This document shows, one piece after another, positions 1 to 9,587 of a stretch of DNA of 43,905 nucleotides. A program made the position numbers and the translations under genes. The notes below the pieces were generated by a model that made no database searches, was not told the DNA's origin, and was given only the letters and a program-made list of their open reading frames with translations. The DNA comes from Synergistaceae bacterium (GTDB taxonomy: Bacteria; Synergistota; Synergistia; Synergistales; Aminobacteriaceae): assembly GCA_017450125.1 (NCBI GenBank), contig JAFSWZ010000013.1, positions 142,282 to 186,186 on the forward strand. Direction: 5' to 3'. Position 1 is the first letter of the stretch; the number at the start of each line of letters is the position of its first letter.

Positions 1-342
1 CCCGTCGAACTGGTGAGCCATCGCCATAGCTTCCGTGCTGTCAGCCACAAGGTCGCGCGACACAAGAGAGTACTTCATTCCGACGTGCCCCATCGCTATG
101 CCGTCGCACACAGCAATAGCCGGGAACATCATCGGTGTACCGCCCGCCGCGTAAATCCCTTCCTTGACGGCCTGAGCTATCTTGTCGAGGTGCATATGTC
201 CTGGCACAACCTCGCTGAAGGAACTCACAACACCGATTATCGGACGCTCTATCTCTTCTTTCGTGAGGCCAAGTGCATAAAGAAGGCTGACGTTCGGGGT
301 ACGTTCAACACCGGCCTTGATGTTATCACTTCGACACGTCAT
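1..342 (-). CDS. ilvD: Dihydroxy-acid dehydratase, N-terminal part (runs off left edge)
   Basis: The minus strand encodes 114 residues beginning [17 protein letters not shown], followed by [49 protein letters not shown] and [19 protein letters not shown]. This matches the start of IlvD, the Fe-S dehydratase that converts dihydroxy-acids to 2-keto acids in valine, isoleucine and leucine synthesis. The conserved cysteine of the CDGIAMGH motif, an Fe-S cluster ligand in the family, is present. The ATG overlaps the end of ilvC by 17 nt, so the two genes are co-transcribed and probably translationally coupled. The C-terminal four-fifths lie outside the window. Identity is very likely; integrity of the rest cannot be judged. 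Confidence 0.93.
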   Translation of the reverse strand, partial: MTCRSDNIKAGVERTPNVSLLYALGLTKEEIERPIIGVVSSFSEVVPGHMHLDKIAQAVKEGIYAAGGTPMMFPAIAVCDGIAMGHVGMKYSLVSRDLVADSTEAMAMAHQFDG

Positions 343-1345
343 CGAGGCCGCCGCCGTCCTTCCACAGCATCTGCTCGCGGAGTTCCCTGCCGATTACTTC
401 CATCGGGTGCTTGGCCAGCTGGTCGCGCTTCGAGTTGAAGAACGTCCTGCCGTTCTTGTTCTCGGCTATCCAGCGTCCCGCAAACGTCCCGTCCTGAATG
501 TCCTGAAGTACCCTGCGCATGTTGGCTTTGATCTCCTCGTGAGGAAGTACGCGCGGACCTGAGACGTATTCGCCGAACTCTGCTGTGTCGGAGATTGAGT
601 AGTTCATTGCGGCAACTCCGCCCCTGTTCACGAGGTCTATTATGAGCTTCATCTCGTGGATGCACTCAAAGTACGCGTTGACGGGGTCATATCCTGCCTC
701 GCAGAGAACCTCGAAGCCGCACTGCATAAGGTCAACAACTCCTCCGCAAAGAACGGTCTGCTCGCCGAAGAGGTCTGTTTCTGTCTCCTGCTGCATCGTC
801 GTCTCGAGGACACCTGCACGTGCGCCGCCGATTCCTGCAATGTACGCTAATGCTGTGTCGAGGCACTTGCCTGATGCGTCCTGCTCGACTGCCACGAGGC
901 ACGGAACGCCCTTGCCCGCAACGTACTGTGAACGTACTGTGTGGCCGGGACCTTTGGGGGCTGCCATGAAGACATCAACGCCCTTCGGAGCAACTATCTG
1001 CTTGTAGCGGATGTTGAAGCCGTGCGCGAACGCTATCGTCTTGCCTTCGGTGAGGTAGGGGAGCATTTCGGTGCGGTACATGTCTGCCTGCTTCTCGTCG
1101 TTGATGAGGATCATGATGATGTCGGCGGCCTTCGTGGCTTCGCTGACCGTCATAACCGTGAAGCCGTCCTTCTCAGCGACAGGCCAGGACTTCCCGCCCT
1201 TGTACAGTCCGACGATTACATCACAGCCGGAATCCCTGAGGTTCATTGCGTGGGCGTGTCCCTGTGAACCGTAGCCGATAATCGCAATCTTTCTGCCGGT
1301 GAGCTTGCCGAGATCGCAGTCTTTCTCGTAGTAAACGCGTGCCAT
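326..1345 (-). CDS. ilvC: Ketol-acid reductoisomerase
   Basis: This 339-residue protein is the second enzyme of branched-chain amino-acid synthesis: it isomerises and reduces acetolactate or acetohydroxybutyrate using NAD(P)H and Mg2+. The N-terminal Rossmann motif [10 protein letters not shown] lies near residues 25-34. The C-terminal knotted domain carries the metal-binding [12 protein letters not shown] and the [12 protein letters not shown] stretch. Length is that of the short class I enzyme. A strong Shine-Dalgarno (AAGGAG) precedes the ATG. The gene is first in the visible operon, with ilvD overlapping its 3' end. Cofactor preference cannot be fixed from the motif alone. Confidence 0.97.
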   Translation of the reverse strand: MARVYYEKDCDLGKLTGRKIAIIGYGSQGHAHAMNLRDSGCDVIVGLYKGGKSWPVAEKDGFTVMTVSEATKAADIIMILINDEKQADMYRTEMLPYLTEGKTIAFAHGFNIRYKQIVAPKGVDVFMAAPKGPGHTVRSQYVAGKGVPCLVAVEQDASGKCLDTALAYIAGIGGARAGVLETTMQQETETDLFGEQTVLCGGVVDLMQCGFEVLCEAGYDPVNAYFECIHEMKLIIDLVNRGGVAAMNYSISDTAEFGEYVSGPRVLPHEEIKANMRRVLQDIQDGTFAGRWIAENKNGRTFFNSKRDQLAKHPMEVIGRELREQMLWKDGGGLDDVSK

Positions 1346-1384
1346 AAAAATATAAGTCTCCTTTGTGTGTGGAAATTTCGCAAT

Positions 1385-1393
1385 ATTTTAGCA
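1385..1393 (-). promoter_or_regulatory. Extended -10 promoter element for ilvC
   Basis: On the minus strand this reads TGCTAAAAT, an extended -10 (TGn plus a TATAAT-like hexamer) about 40 nt upstream of the ilvC start codon. No good -35 hexamer is seen, which fits extended -10 promoters. It is the mirror image of the element at 1419-1427. Confidence 0.5.
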
Positions 1394-1418
1394 GACTATC
1401 AGAAAAAATCTTTAACCA

Positions 1419-1427
1419 TGCTAAAAT
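1419..1427 (+). promoter_or_regulatory. Extended -10 promoter element for the opp operon
   Basis: TGCTAAAAT on the plus strand lies 36 nt before the proposed oppB start. No convincing -35 box accompanies it. It is the exact inverted copy of the ilvC element, with 25 bp between the two. Confidence 0.5.
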
Positions 1428-1463
1428 CTCACTCATCCACAAACTTGCGGGGAGTGATTCCAA

Positions 1464-2381
1464 ATTCGCAGATACATTTTCAGGAGAGTAATATCAAGCC
1501 TGCTCACATTGTTTGTCGTAATCACGCTGACCTTCTTCATGATGCGCGCAATTCCCGGCGGACCTTTCACCGACGAGAAAGCTATACCATCCTTCGTCCT
1601 CGAGAAAATGAATGACCGTTACGGCCTCAATGACCCGTTAATCACACAATATTGTAGATACCTGCTCAACGTTCTGCGCTTCGATTTAGGGCCATCGTAC
1701 AGGTATGAAGGTTTGACCGTCAATGAACTTATAGCGCAGAATTTCCCTGTGTCCGCAATGGTCGGAGGCATCGCGCTGGTGCTTGCTCTTCTTGCCGGTA
1801 TTCCCGCAGGAATCGTCTCAGCCCTCAAGCGCGGGAAGTGGCCTGACAGGCTCGCAATGATTCTCGCGACACTCGGCGTAACTGTCCCGAGCTTCGTGAT
1901 TGCTGCCGTTCTGGTGTACGTGTTCGCGTGGCGGTTAGGGTGGGTTACCGTCGGCTTCTGGGAGGGGCTCTCTACTGCGTGGCTTCCTGCTCTGACGCTC
2001 GCGGGCTACCCTGCGGCGTTCATCTCGCGGCTCGTGCGCTCGGGAATGCTCGAGGTCATGGCTCAGGACTATATACGCACTGCCTACGCTAAGGGACTCC
2101 GTGAACGTTCGGTCGTGTACATTCACGCGCTCAAGAACGCCATAATTCCCGTAGTAACCTATCTCGGCCCGCTGACAGCAGGAATCTTGACGGGGAGCTT
2201 CGTCGTCGAACAGGTCTTCGGAGTGCCGGGACTGGGGACGTTTTTCGTTACGAGCATAACCAACCGCGATTACACCACCATAATGGGAGTAACAATCTTC
2301 TACAGCGCGCTTCTTGTCGCCTTCAACCTGCTGGCTGATGTGTGCTTGGGCTTCATTGACCCGCGAATTAAGCTGAGGTGA
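1464..2381 (+). CDS. oppB: Oligopeptide ABC transporter permease OppB (apparent ATT start)
   Basis: This inner-membrane permease forms half of the peptide channel with OppC. The sequence aligns along its length with the E. coli OppB pattern: LTFFMMRAIPGGPFTDE, NDPLITQY, GPSYRYEGLTVNEL, the cytoplasmic coupling segment with IRTAYAKGL, and NRDYTTIMG near the end. The frame is closed by TGA at 1455-1457, and the only ATG/GTG/TTG starts would remove the first membrane-anchoring segment. An ATT at 1464 gives M-RRYIFRRV, in register with the family start MLxFILRR. A GGGGAG Shine-Dalgarno ends 9 nt before it. This predicts 305 residues, the usual length. A start at TTG 1509 would lose 15 residues and is less likely. 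Confidence 0.9.
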   Translation: MRRYIFRRVISSLLTLFVVITLTFFMMRAIPGGPFTDEKAIPSFVLEKMNDRYGLNDPLITQYCRYLLNVLRFDLGPSYRYEGLTVNELIAQNFPVSAMVGGIALVLALLAGIPAGIVSALKRGKWPDRLAMILATLGVTVPSFVIAAVLVYVFAWRLGWVTVGFWEGLSTAWLPALTLAGYPAAFISRLVRSGMLEVMAQDYIRTAYAKGLRERSVVYIHALKNAIIPVVTYLGPLTAGILTGSFVVEQVFGVPGLGTFFVTSITNRDYTTIMGVTIFYSALLVAFNLLADVCLGFIDPRIKLR

Positions 2382-2387
2382 TTAACG

Positions 2388-3299
2388 ATGTATGACCCTG
2401 AATTATTCCTGCCGCTTCCTGCTGATGAGAGGGATACAGCAGAAGTGTTGCGGCCTTCAAGAACTTACTGGCAGGACGTGAGAAGCCGTCTCGTTAAAGA
2501 CCCGTTAGCTGTGCTCGGACTGATTGTGATTCTGCTGATTGTCGGGCTGGCAGTCTTCGGGCCGGTGTTCTCGCCGTATGAGTATGACGCTCAGGACTTC
2601 ATGATGAGCAACGAACCTCCGAGCCTGTCTCACTGGTTCGGTACTGACATGTTCGGGCGTGATTTGTTCGTCAGAGTAATGTACGGTGCGCGTATCTCCC
2701 TCGCTGTTGGTTTCGTGGCGAGCATCATAAGCCTCTTCATCGGCGTAACTTACGGCGGAATTTCCGGCTTCGTCGGCGGAAAGACTGACAACCTCATGAT
2801 GAGCATTGTCGACGTAATTTACAGCGTTCCGATGATGATTTACGTTATTCTGTTGATGGTTGTGCTCGGGCCGGGACTCAAGAGCATATTCATCACGCTC
2901 GGAATATCTTACTGGGCACCAATGGCACGAATTGTCCGCGCAGAAGTGCTGAGGCTGAAGAACGAGGAGTTCATCTTGGCCGCAAGAGTGCTCGGAGCTT
3001 CGCCGTCGCGTATTCTTTTCCGCCATCTAATCCCCAACGCAATGGGCCCTGTCCTCGTTACGCTGACTTTCTCGATACCCGGCGCAATCTTCACTGAAGC
3101 GTTCCTGTCGTTCGTGGGTTTGGGGGTAAGTGCACCGATGGCGAGCTGGGGAGTCCTGAGCTCTGACGCTGTGGGGTCGCTGGCGATATATCCCTATCAG
3201 CTGTTCTTTCCGGCGGGCGCAATCTCAATCACGATACTGGCATTCAACTTTCTCGGCGACGGCCTGAGAGATGCATTAGACCCGAAACTCAGGAAGTGA
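2388..3299 (+). CDS. oppC: Oligopeptide ABC transporter permease OppC
   Basis: This 303-residue permease partners OppB. It has the N-terminal OppC-type cytoplasmic and first transmembrane segment (DPLAVLGLIVILLIVGLAV), the periplasmic HWFGTDMFGRDLFVR motif typical of OppC/DppC, and the EAA-type coupling loop (EEFILAARVLGASPSRILF). The end, LGDGLRDALDPKLRK, is also typical. It starts 6 nt after oppB stops, and its end overlaps the start region of oppD, so it belongs to the same polycistronic unit. Confidence 0.96.
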   Translation: MYDPELFLPLPADERDTAEVLRPSRTYWQDVRSRLVKDPLAVLGLIVILLIVGLAVFGPVFSPYEYDAQDFMMSNEPPSLSHWFGTDMFGRDLFVRVMYGARISLAVGFVASIISLFIGVTYGGISGFVGGKTDNLMMSIVDVIYSVPMMIYVILLMVVLGPGLKSIFITLGISYWAPMARIVRAEVLRLKNEEFILAARVLGASPSRILFRHLIPNAMGPVLVTLTFSIPGAIFTEAFLSFVGLGVSAPMASWGVLSSDAVGSLAIYPYQLFFPAGAISITILAFNFLGDGLRDALDPKLRK

Positions 3300-3304
3300 T
3301 GACG

Positions 3305-4261
3305 ATGAATGACGAGATACTTTGCGTGAAAGACCTTCACACATCGTTCATGACGAGTGCGGGCGAGGTGAAGGCGGTTGACGGAGTGAGTTTTTCCGTG
3401 AGGCGCGGGGAAGTGCTGGGGATTGTAGGCGAGTCCGGGAGCGGAAAGAGTGCGACGATGCTGTCGGTTATGGGGCTTGCCGGGAAAAATGCTGCTGTAC
3501 GTTCAGAGAGCATAACCTTCAAGGGTGAAGAACTTTCTGCGGAGACGGTGAAGGACTTGCGCGGAAAGAACATCGCGATGATCTTCCAGGACCCGATGAC
3601 CAGCCTTAACCCCGTTCTGTCTGTGGGGTATCAGCTCAAGGAAGCCCTGCGCCGTCATCACTGGAAGGGAGACATTCACGCGCGGTGCGTCGAAGTCCTT
3701 GAACGCGTTGGGATTGTTCCGGCAGAAGAGAGGCTGAGGCAGTACCCTCACGAGTTCAGCGGGGGGCAGAAGCAGCGCATAATGATAGCGATGTCGATAA
3801 TCTGCAGGCCTGAGCTTCTGATTGCCGACGAACCCACGACAGCACTTGATGTTACTGTTCAGGCGCAGATACTTGACCTTCTCGCGGAATTACGGCGGGA
3901 CTCTGGAATGTCTGTGATTCTGATCACGCACGACTTGGGAGTGATTGCGGGGGAAGCTGACAGAGTGCTTGTGATGTACGGCGGCCAAGTGATGGAGCGG
4001 GGAACGAGGCGGGAAATCTTCTACAGCACGGCTCACCCGTACACGAAGGGGTTGCTGCGTTCCGTGCCGAACCCTGAACGTCCGAACGACAGGCTTATAC
4101 CGATAGAGGGACAGCCGCCGGATCTGCTGAACCCTCCGAAGGGCTGCCCGTACGTGAAGAGGTGTCCCCATGCAATGAGAATCTGCCTTGACCGCAAACC
4201 CGAAGAAGTTACATTGTCAGAAACACATAGCTGTTCCTGCTGGCTGGAGGTGAAGGAATGA
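3305..4261 (+). CDS. oppD: Oligopeptide ABC transporter ATPase OppD
   Basis: This cytoplasmic ATPase of the peptide importer is about 318 residues long. Walker A (GESGSGKS), Q-loop ([13 protein letters not shown]), signature (FSGGQKQR), Walker B ([14 protein letters not shown]) and the switch histidine (ILITHDLGV) are all present. The C-terminal four-cysteine segment ([14 protein letters not shown]) is typical of OppD/DppD, which can bind an Fe-S cluster. Three in-frame starts occur (GTG 3296, ATG 3299, ATG 3305). ATG 3305 lies 8 nt after AGGAAG and is preferred. Its end overlaps oppF (ATGA). Confidence 0.95.
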   Translation: MNDEILCVKDLHTSFMTSAGEVKAVDGVSFSVRRGEVLGIVGESGSGKSATMLSVMGLAGKNAAVRSESITFKGEELSAETVKDLRGKNIAMIFQDPMTSLNPVLSVGYQLKEALRRHHWKGDIHARCVEVLERVGIVPAEERLRQYPHEFSGGQKQRIMIAMSIICRPELLIADEPTTALDVTVQAQILDLLAELRRDSGMSVILITHDLGVIAGEADRVLVMYGGQVMERGTRREIFYSTAHPYTKGLLRSVPNPERPNDRLIPIEGQPPDLLNPPKGCPYVKRCPHAMRICLDRKPEEVTLSETHSCSCWLEVKE

Positions 4262-5199
4262 GTATGCTCGAAGTACAGAACCTCATGAAGTATTTTGCTG
4301 TCCCTGCGGGAGTCGTACACTCGGTTGACGGCGTGAGCTTCACTGTCGAACGCGGGGAAACTCTCGGCCTCGTCGGTGAGTCAGGATGCGGAAAAACCAC
4401 CACAGGCCGCACAATCATCAAGCTCTACGAACCCACTGCCGGAAGGATAGTCTTTGACGGCCAGGACATCACCAGCCTCAGCCCGAGAGAGATGCTTCCT
4501 TTCCGAAAACGTATGCAGATGATCTTCCAAGACCCTTACGCTTCCCTGAACCCGCGAATGACCGTCGGGGATATTGTCCGCGAACCGATGATAATTCACG
4601 GCATCCCGAAGGATGAACATTACGACAGAGCTGCTCACCTTCTGCGCCTCGTGGGACTGAACAGCGAACAGGCAGGACGTTATCCCCATGAGTTCAGCGG
4701 AGGACAAAGGCAGAGGATAGGGATTGCGCGTGCGCTTGCGGTTGAGCCGGAACTCATAATCTGCGACGAGCCGGTCTCTGCTCTGGACGTGTCGATTCAG
4801 GCGCAGATCGTCAACATGCTCGAGGATTTGCAGAAGTCGCTGGGCTTGACGTATATTTTCGTCGCGCATGATCTGTCGATGGTCAGGCACATAAGCACGA
4901 GAGTCGCTGTAATGTATCTTGGCCGGATTGTCGAACTTGCAGAGAGCGGAGAACTCTACGCCAACCCCAAGCACCCCTACACTGTCTCTCTGCTGTCGTC
5001 GATTCCGATCCCTGACCCGGACAAGTCAGACAACCGCGAACGCATAACCCTTCAGGGAGAAATTCCGAGCGCGCTCAACCCGCCGTCAGGATGTACGTTC
5101 AGGACACGCTGCCCGAAGGTACGGAGTGAGTGTGCGGCTCTCAGCGCAGAATTACGGGACACAGGGAACGGGCATTTATGCGCTTGTCCGTTCGTGTGA
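4258..5199 (+). CDS. oppF: Oligopeptide ABC transporter ATPase OppF
   Basis: This is the second ATPase of the importer (313 residues), which pairs with OppD. Walker A (GESGCGKTT), Q-loop ([16 protein letters not shown]), signature (FSGGQRQR), Walker B ([14 protein letters not shown]) and H-loop ([12 protein letters not shown]) are intact. The C-terminal cysteine-containing region ([12 protein letters not shown]) follows the OppF pattern. The ATG overlaps the oppD stop by 4 nt and has GGAGG 7 nt upstream, so translation is coupled. Confidence 0.95.
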   Translation: MSMLEVQNLMKYFAVPAGVVHSVDGVSFTVERGETLGLVGESGCGKTTTGRTIIKLYEPTAGRIVFDGQDITSLSPREMLPFRKRMQMIFQDPYASLNPRMTVGDIVREPMIIHGIPKDEHYDRAAHLLRLVGLNSEQAGRYPHEFSGGQRQRIGIARALAVEPELIICDEPVSALDVSIQAQIVNMLEDLQKSLGLTYIFVAHDLSMVRHISTRVAVMYLGRIVELAESGELYANPKHPYTVSLLSSIPIPDPDKSDNRERITLQGEIPSALNPPSGCTFRTRCPKVRSECAALSAELRDTGNGHLCACPFV

Positions 5200-5220
5200 A
5201 GATAAAGGAGGAATTTAGTG

Positions 5221-6804
5221 ATGCGCAAAATTTTTCTGGCAGTTCTTCTTGTTACAGTGTGGGCTTCTCTCTGCTCAGCCGGTGAGATAGTCTACAATCT
5301 CGGAGCTGATCCCCGAACGATTGACCCGGCACTCAACAACGCCCTTGACGGCGCAAACGTCATCATGAACATCTTTGAGGGGCTCGTACGCTTGGGCTTC
5401 GACGACAAGCCCGAACCAGCCTGCGCAGAGTCGTGGGAAATCTCCGACGACGGAATGACATGGACATTTCACCTGAGAGAAAATCTCAAGTGGTCTGACG
5501 GCGAACCTCTCACAGCCCCGCAGTTCAGGGACGGCTTTCTTCGTGCCCTCAACCCCGAGACAGGCTCGCCCTATGCGTACTATGCATTCTTCATCAAGAA
5601 CGGAGAAGCATTCTACAACAGCAAAGCATCTGCTGATGACGTAGGCCTCTCCGCACCTGACGACAGGACATTAATCATTCAGCTGGAGTACAAGAATCCC
5701 TTAATGCTCGACTATCTGGCCTTTGCACTCTTCCAGCCCGCAAGAATGGACATCATCAGCGAGAACCCCAGAGCGTGGGCAGCGCGTCCCGAGACTCTCA
5801 TCAGCAACGGAGCCTTCAAGCTCGAGAGCTGGAGGCACGGCGATGGCGGAGAAATTATCCTCGTGAAGAACCCCAATTACTGGGACGCGGAGAACGTCAA
5901 AGTAGACCGTCTGCGTTTCGTGCTCATCAATGACGAGAATACATCTTATGCAGCGTTCAAGGCCGGACGCATCGACTACATGGGCAACATTCCTTCACAG
6001 CTCCTCCCAATGCTGTTGCAGAGAGGCGAGGCTCAGTCCCTCCCCGCACTCGGTACAGGCTACTGTGATTTCAACGTTACCCGCCCTCCCTTCGATGACC
6101 CGAGAGTCAGACGTGCATTCACGCTTGCGATTGACCGCAGAATCATCGTCGAGAAGGTTACGCGCGGAGGACAGAAGCCCGCGACAGGCTTTGTGTGCGA
6201 CGCTGTGCCCGGAACGACGGACGAGCAGGATTTTCGTGATGAAGGCGGCTCGTTCCTCCCTGAACGCGCAGATGTCGAGGAAGCACGGAGGCTTCTTGCT
6301 GAAGCAGGATACCCGAACGGAGAGGGCTTCCCTCACGTATCGTACAAGTACAACTCCAACGCAGGCAATAAGCAGATGGCCGAAGCACTGCAGGGAATGT
6401 GGAAGCAGGTTCTCGGTGTTGAGGTCGAACTCATCAATGAGGAGTGGAAGGTGTTTATCGAGACACGCAACAGGATGGACTACGACATTGCCCGCGATGC
6501 ATGGATAATGGACTTCTTCGACGCAGGGAGCATCCTTGAACTCTGCATCTCTGGCTCAGCGCAGAACAATACCGGCTACAGCAACCCGAGATTCGACGAG
6601 GCAATGAGGAAAGCCGCAGTCGAGACGGACAGAGTGAAGCGCATAAACTTCATGCACGAGGCCGAAGCTGTGCTGATGGAAGATCTGCCGGTCGCGCCGA
6701 TATACTTCTACACTTCGGCGGTTCTGCAGAGCAAAAGGGTCAAGGGGATTCACCGTTCGCCGCTGGGTTACGTGCTGTTCAGGGGAGCGGAAACAGTACA
6801 GTAA
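5221..6804 (+). CDS. oppA: Peptide-binding protein OppA (solute-binding family 5)
   Basis: This 527-residue exported binding protein delivers peptides to OppBCDF. The signal peptide is MRKIFLAVLLVTVWASLCSA, followed by the mature start GEIVYNLGADPRTIDPALNN. Family 5 landmarks follow: EGLVRLG, WTFHLRENLKWSDGEPL and VRRAFTLAIDRR. ATG 5221 is favoured over the adjacent GTG 5218 because AAAGGAGG ends 9 nt upstream. No convincing lipobox precedes the cysteine (SLC-S), so a soluble periplasmic protein is more likely than a lipoprotein, which fits a diderm cell. Peptide size preference cannot be read from the sequence. It is last in the operon, followed by a terminator. Confidence 0.93.
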   Translation: MRKIFLAVLLVTVWASLCSAGEIVYNLGADPRTIDPALNNALDGANVIMNIFEGLVRLGFDDKPEPACAESWEISDDGMTWTFHLRENLKWSDGEPLTAPQFRDGFLRALNPETGSPYAYYAFFIKNGEAFYNSKASADDVGLSAPDDRTLIIQLEYKNPLMLDYLAFALFQPARMDIISENPRAWAARPETLISNGAFKLESWRHGDGGEIILVKNPNYWDAENVKVDRLRFVLINDENTSYAAFKAGRIDYMGNIPSQLLPMLLQRGEAQSLPALGTGYCDFNVTRPPFDDPRVRRAFTLAIDRRIIVEKVTRGGQKPATGFVCDAVPGTTDEQDFRDEGGSFLPERADVEEARRLLAEAGYPNGEGFPHVSYKYNSNAGNKQMAEALQGMWKQVLGVEVELINEEWKVFIETRNRMDYDIARDAWIMDFFDAGSILELCISGSAQNNTGYSNPRFDEAMRKAAVETDRVKRINFMHEAEAVLMEDLPVAPIYFYTSAVLQSKRVKGIHRSPLGYVLFRGAETVQ

Positions 6805-6815
6805 CAATAATTATT

Positions 6816-6845
6816 CAGGACGGGAAGATTATTCTTCCTGCCCTG
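6816..6845. terminator. Shared hairpin terminator between oppA and res
   Basis: Two 13-nt arms (6816-6828 and 6833-6845) pair around a TTAT loop with one A-C mismatch and one G-U pair. The hairpin sits in the 52-nt gap between two convergent genes and probably ends both transcripts. The trailing T run is short. Confidence 0.6.
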
Positions 6846-6856
6846 CCTTTCCCCAG

Positions 6857-9574
6857 TCATCCCATCACGTAATTTATGACCTGTCCGAAGTCCGTAACCT
6901 GTTCATATATTACGCCGGTCATCCTGAAGTATTCTCGGGCACATGAGATTTTTGCGTTCTCCGAACCGCTGAGCTGTGAGGCCAGGTCCGAGCCCTTTGT
7001 CTCCGCAACAAAACATGTCCCGTCCTTGAACGCTATAGCCCAGTCGGGATTATAGTACCCTCCCGGAGTCGGAATCCTGAACCATGAAGGCAGTTTTACG
7101 TGAACAGGAACATCCTCGCTGCTGTCAAGTTCGCGCGCAAAATCTTTCTCGACCTCCGAATCACATACAGCGTAGTCGTACAGCCCGTGCCTGTGCGTGT
7201 CTGCAAGAACGCTTCCGGGTTTCGTTATGCGGTCGGGCCACACGTCCCTGCCGCGCGGTTCGTCAAAGAGTATATATTTTACGTGCCCGGCAGATACCAA
7301 ATCCTTCTGCTCGGTTATCAGCTTCGAGGCCTCCGCAATAAATATTTCCGGGTTCACCTTGAACATCCTGAACTTTACAGGCGATATACCCTTCAGAATC
7401 TTCACGACAACTCTGCGTGTCAATCCTGTAATCTTCGCAAGCCTCCCTGCTAAGTCATACTTCACTGTTCCTCCGCCGGTTTCTGCGCGTACCGACCTGC
7501 TCCACTCTTTCGCAAAACCTGCGGTCTCCTCTGCAGTCATAGTTCCGTGCTCAATATTGATGATTGTCCGGGCAGCGTTGAGGCGTTCATCTATAGCCCT
7601 TACTGCCGCGCGGACAAGTTCGGCTTCCTCAAATTCGACCTGATAGACGCTTCTGCGGCTGATTTTATCCAGCATTGCCTGAAATTCGGGCGATGCCATC
7701 CTGTCGGGGTTAAGCCGGATTTCTACCCCTTTGTCCCGCGTGTCGGCTATGTGAATCTCTGTCTGTCTGCCTTTGAGCACCTCCGCAAATTCCTGCTGAA
7801 GTCCGCCCGCAAATTCAGCGTAGCTCTCACCGGCTATCACAGTGAGTTCGTTGATGCCCTGAACACCTCCGCCAGCAAATTCCTCGTCGATACGTTCTCC
7901 GTTCTGGTTGACGCAAAGCCGGAGTCCGCGCCCGACTTCCTGCCGCCTTCGTATGTCGCTGGTGCTGTTCCTGAGTGCGCATATCTGGAAGACGTTGGGA
8001 TTGTCCCAGCCCTCGCGAAGTGCCGAGTGCGAGAATATAAACCTTACGGGCTCACCCATGCTCAAGAGACGCTCGCGATCCTTCATGATGAGGTCGAATG
8101 CTGAAACGTCATCGCTGGTTCCGTCTTTCTTGGCCGGAGTGTCCGTGATGCGGCCGCTCTTCCTGTCCACAGAGAAATATCCCGCGTGAGTTTTTCCTGC
8201 TTCGATGCTTGACAGATACCCTGAATATCCGCCGTCATCTATACCGAACTCAAAATTTTTGACCGCATCCCTGTATTCTTCCTCAAAAATCTTTGCGTAT
8301 GCTCCGTTCACAGCCTCATCATCAGCATATAGCCTGTACCTGTCTACTTTGTCGATGAAGAACAGCGACAGCACTTTTATCCCGAGCGGGTAAAGCTGAC
8401 GTTCCTTCCTCAGGTGAGTCTCTATTGTCTCGCGAATCTGGATGCGCCGTATTTCCTCCTCGTCAGCATTGCCTGACACTTCCCCTGCGTACAGTGCAAG
8501 GCCGTTGAGGAACTCTATCTTCATGTTCAGGCCGTCAACCGTCTTCAGAATATAGCCGCCCTTGTACTCGTCAAGCCCGCCCGAAAGTTCGTACAGGTTC
8601 ACTCCCTCTCTGAGATGCCGCGTTACCCGCCGGATGCCTGAGGCAGTCATAGCGTCAAACTCAGCCAGCGCAACGGGGTCATGTTCGCTCCTGATTATCC
8701 CCTTCAGGTACACATACCCGCTTTGAGCTGATACATTGCTCACTGATATTCCCGTAACGCTGATGCTCTTAACCAGACGGCGGCTGTATGCGTCCGCAGC
8801 ATCAAGCCTGTACACAAGGTTGTAATACTCTCTCGGAGTCGCTGAGTACCTGAGCGTGAACAGAGGCTCAAACTTTTTCAGGCTCTCCTTAGTCCTTGCT
8901 CCCTCTACGGACTGCGGCTCGTCAATGATCATTATGGGGTGCACGGAAGCAATAACGTCTATGGGAATCAGGCTGCCGAACGTGTCAATACTCATAGAGA
9001 TGCGGCGTGTATTGCTGTCTCTTGCGCTGAAGGCTTGGGAGTTGATTATCATTATCTCTATTCCGCTGTCCGAAGCGAACTGCCTGATGCGCGGAAGGTT
9101 CGCAGAGTTGTAGATGAAGTATCCCGCTCTCTTCCCGTAATCCTGCATAAAGTGCTCCTCTGTCGTCCTGAAAGTCTTGAACACTCCCTCGCGTACGGCT
9201 ATGCCGGGCACTACGACAACGAATTTTGTCCAGCCGTATAACCTGTTGAGCTCGTAAATGGTTTTGATGTAAGTGTAGGTTTTGCCTGTCCCTGTCTCCA
9301 TCTCTACGGTGAAGTTAAGGCCGTCAAGTGATTCCGCCTCCTCAAGGCGGTTGTCTCTCTGGACTTCGCGCAGGTTCGCAAGTATTTCGTCTTCTGTCAG
9401 TAGGATGCTGTTATTGCCGTACATTGACAGCGTGCCGGGAATTACGTACTGCCTTCCCTCAGAGTTGCTGCCTGACTGAATACCGCTGAAGGGCTGGCCC
9501 GTGAAAACCCTGCACACTGAATCGGCGGCGTTTTTCTGGAACTCTTGATGCTTGAATTTCAGCTTTATGCTCAA
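6857..9574 (-). CDS. res: Type III restriction endonuclease, Res subunit
   Basis: This 905-residue motor/nuclease subunit forms a complex with Mod and cuts DNA after ATP-driven communication between two unmethylated sites. The N-terminus (KLKFKHQEFQKNAADSV) and Walker A (METGTGKTY) are typical. The Walker B-like box is IIDEPQS. The helicase C-terminal motifs include REGWDNPNV and RRRQEVGRGLRL. A PD-(D/E)xK nuclease site, NPDW...VAETKG, lies near residues 842-861. All key motifs look intact. The start is a TTG preceded by TAGGAGGG, which overlaps the mod stop codon, so expression follows mod. Probable recent mobility is suggested only by its accessory nature; no flanking transposase is seen. 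Confidence 0.95.
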   Translation of the reverse strand: MSIKLKFKHQEFQKNAADSVCRVFTGQPFSGIQSGSNSEGRQYVIPGTLSMYGNNSILLTEDEILANLREVQRDNRLEEAESLDGLNFTVEMETGTGKTYTYIKTIYELNRLYGWTKFVVVVPGIAVREGVFKTFRTTEEHFMQDYGKRAGYFIYNSANLPRIRQFASDSGIEIMIINSQAFSARDSNTRRISMSIDTFGSLIPIDVIASVHPIMIIDEPQSVEGARTKESLKKFEPLFTLRYSATPREYYNLVYRLDAADAYSRRLVKSISVTGISVSNVSAQSGYVYLKGIIRSEHDPVALAEFDAMTASGIRRVTRHLREGVNLYELSGGLDEYKGGYILKTVDGLNMKIEFLNGLALYAGEVSGNADEEEIRRIQIRETIETHLRKERQLYPLGIKVLSLFFIDKVDRYRLYADDEAVNGAYAKIFEEEYRDAVKNFEFGIDDGGYSGYLSSIEAGKTHAGYFSVDRKSGRITDTPAKKDGTSDDVSAFDLIMKDRERLLSMGEPVRFIFSHSALREGWDNPNVFQICALRNSTSDIRRRQEVGRGLRLCVNQNGERIDEEFAGGGVQGINELTVIAGESYAEFAGGLQQEFAEVLKGRQTEIHIADTRDKGVEIRLNPDRMASPEFQAMLDKISRRSVYQVEFEEAELVRAAVRAIDERLNAARTIINIEHGTMTAEETAGFAKEWSRSVRAETGGGTVKYDLAGRLAKITGLTRRVVVKILKGISPVKFRMFKVNPEIFIAEASKLITEQKDLVSAGHVKYILFDEPRGRDVWPDRITKPGSVLADTHRHGLYDYAVCDSEVEKDFARELDSSEDVPVHVKLPSWFRIPTPGGYYNPDWAIAFKDGTCFVAETKGSDLASQLSGSENAKISCAREYFRMTGVIYEQVTDFGQVINYVMG

Positions 9575-9587
9575 CTGTGAATCCCTC

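Noticed and set aside
13-438. 141-codon plus-strand frame
   Set aside because: It lies antisense to the clear ilvD and ilvC reading frames, has no ribosome site, and its product resembles no protein pattern.
7547-8104. 186-codon plus-strand frame inside res
   Set aside because: It is antisense to the intact helicase/nuclease frame and has no start signals; it is a by-product of the codon bias of the true gene.
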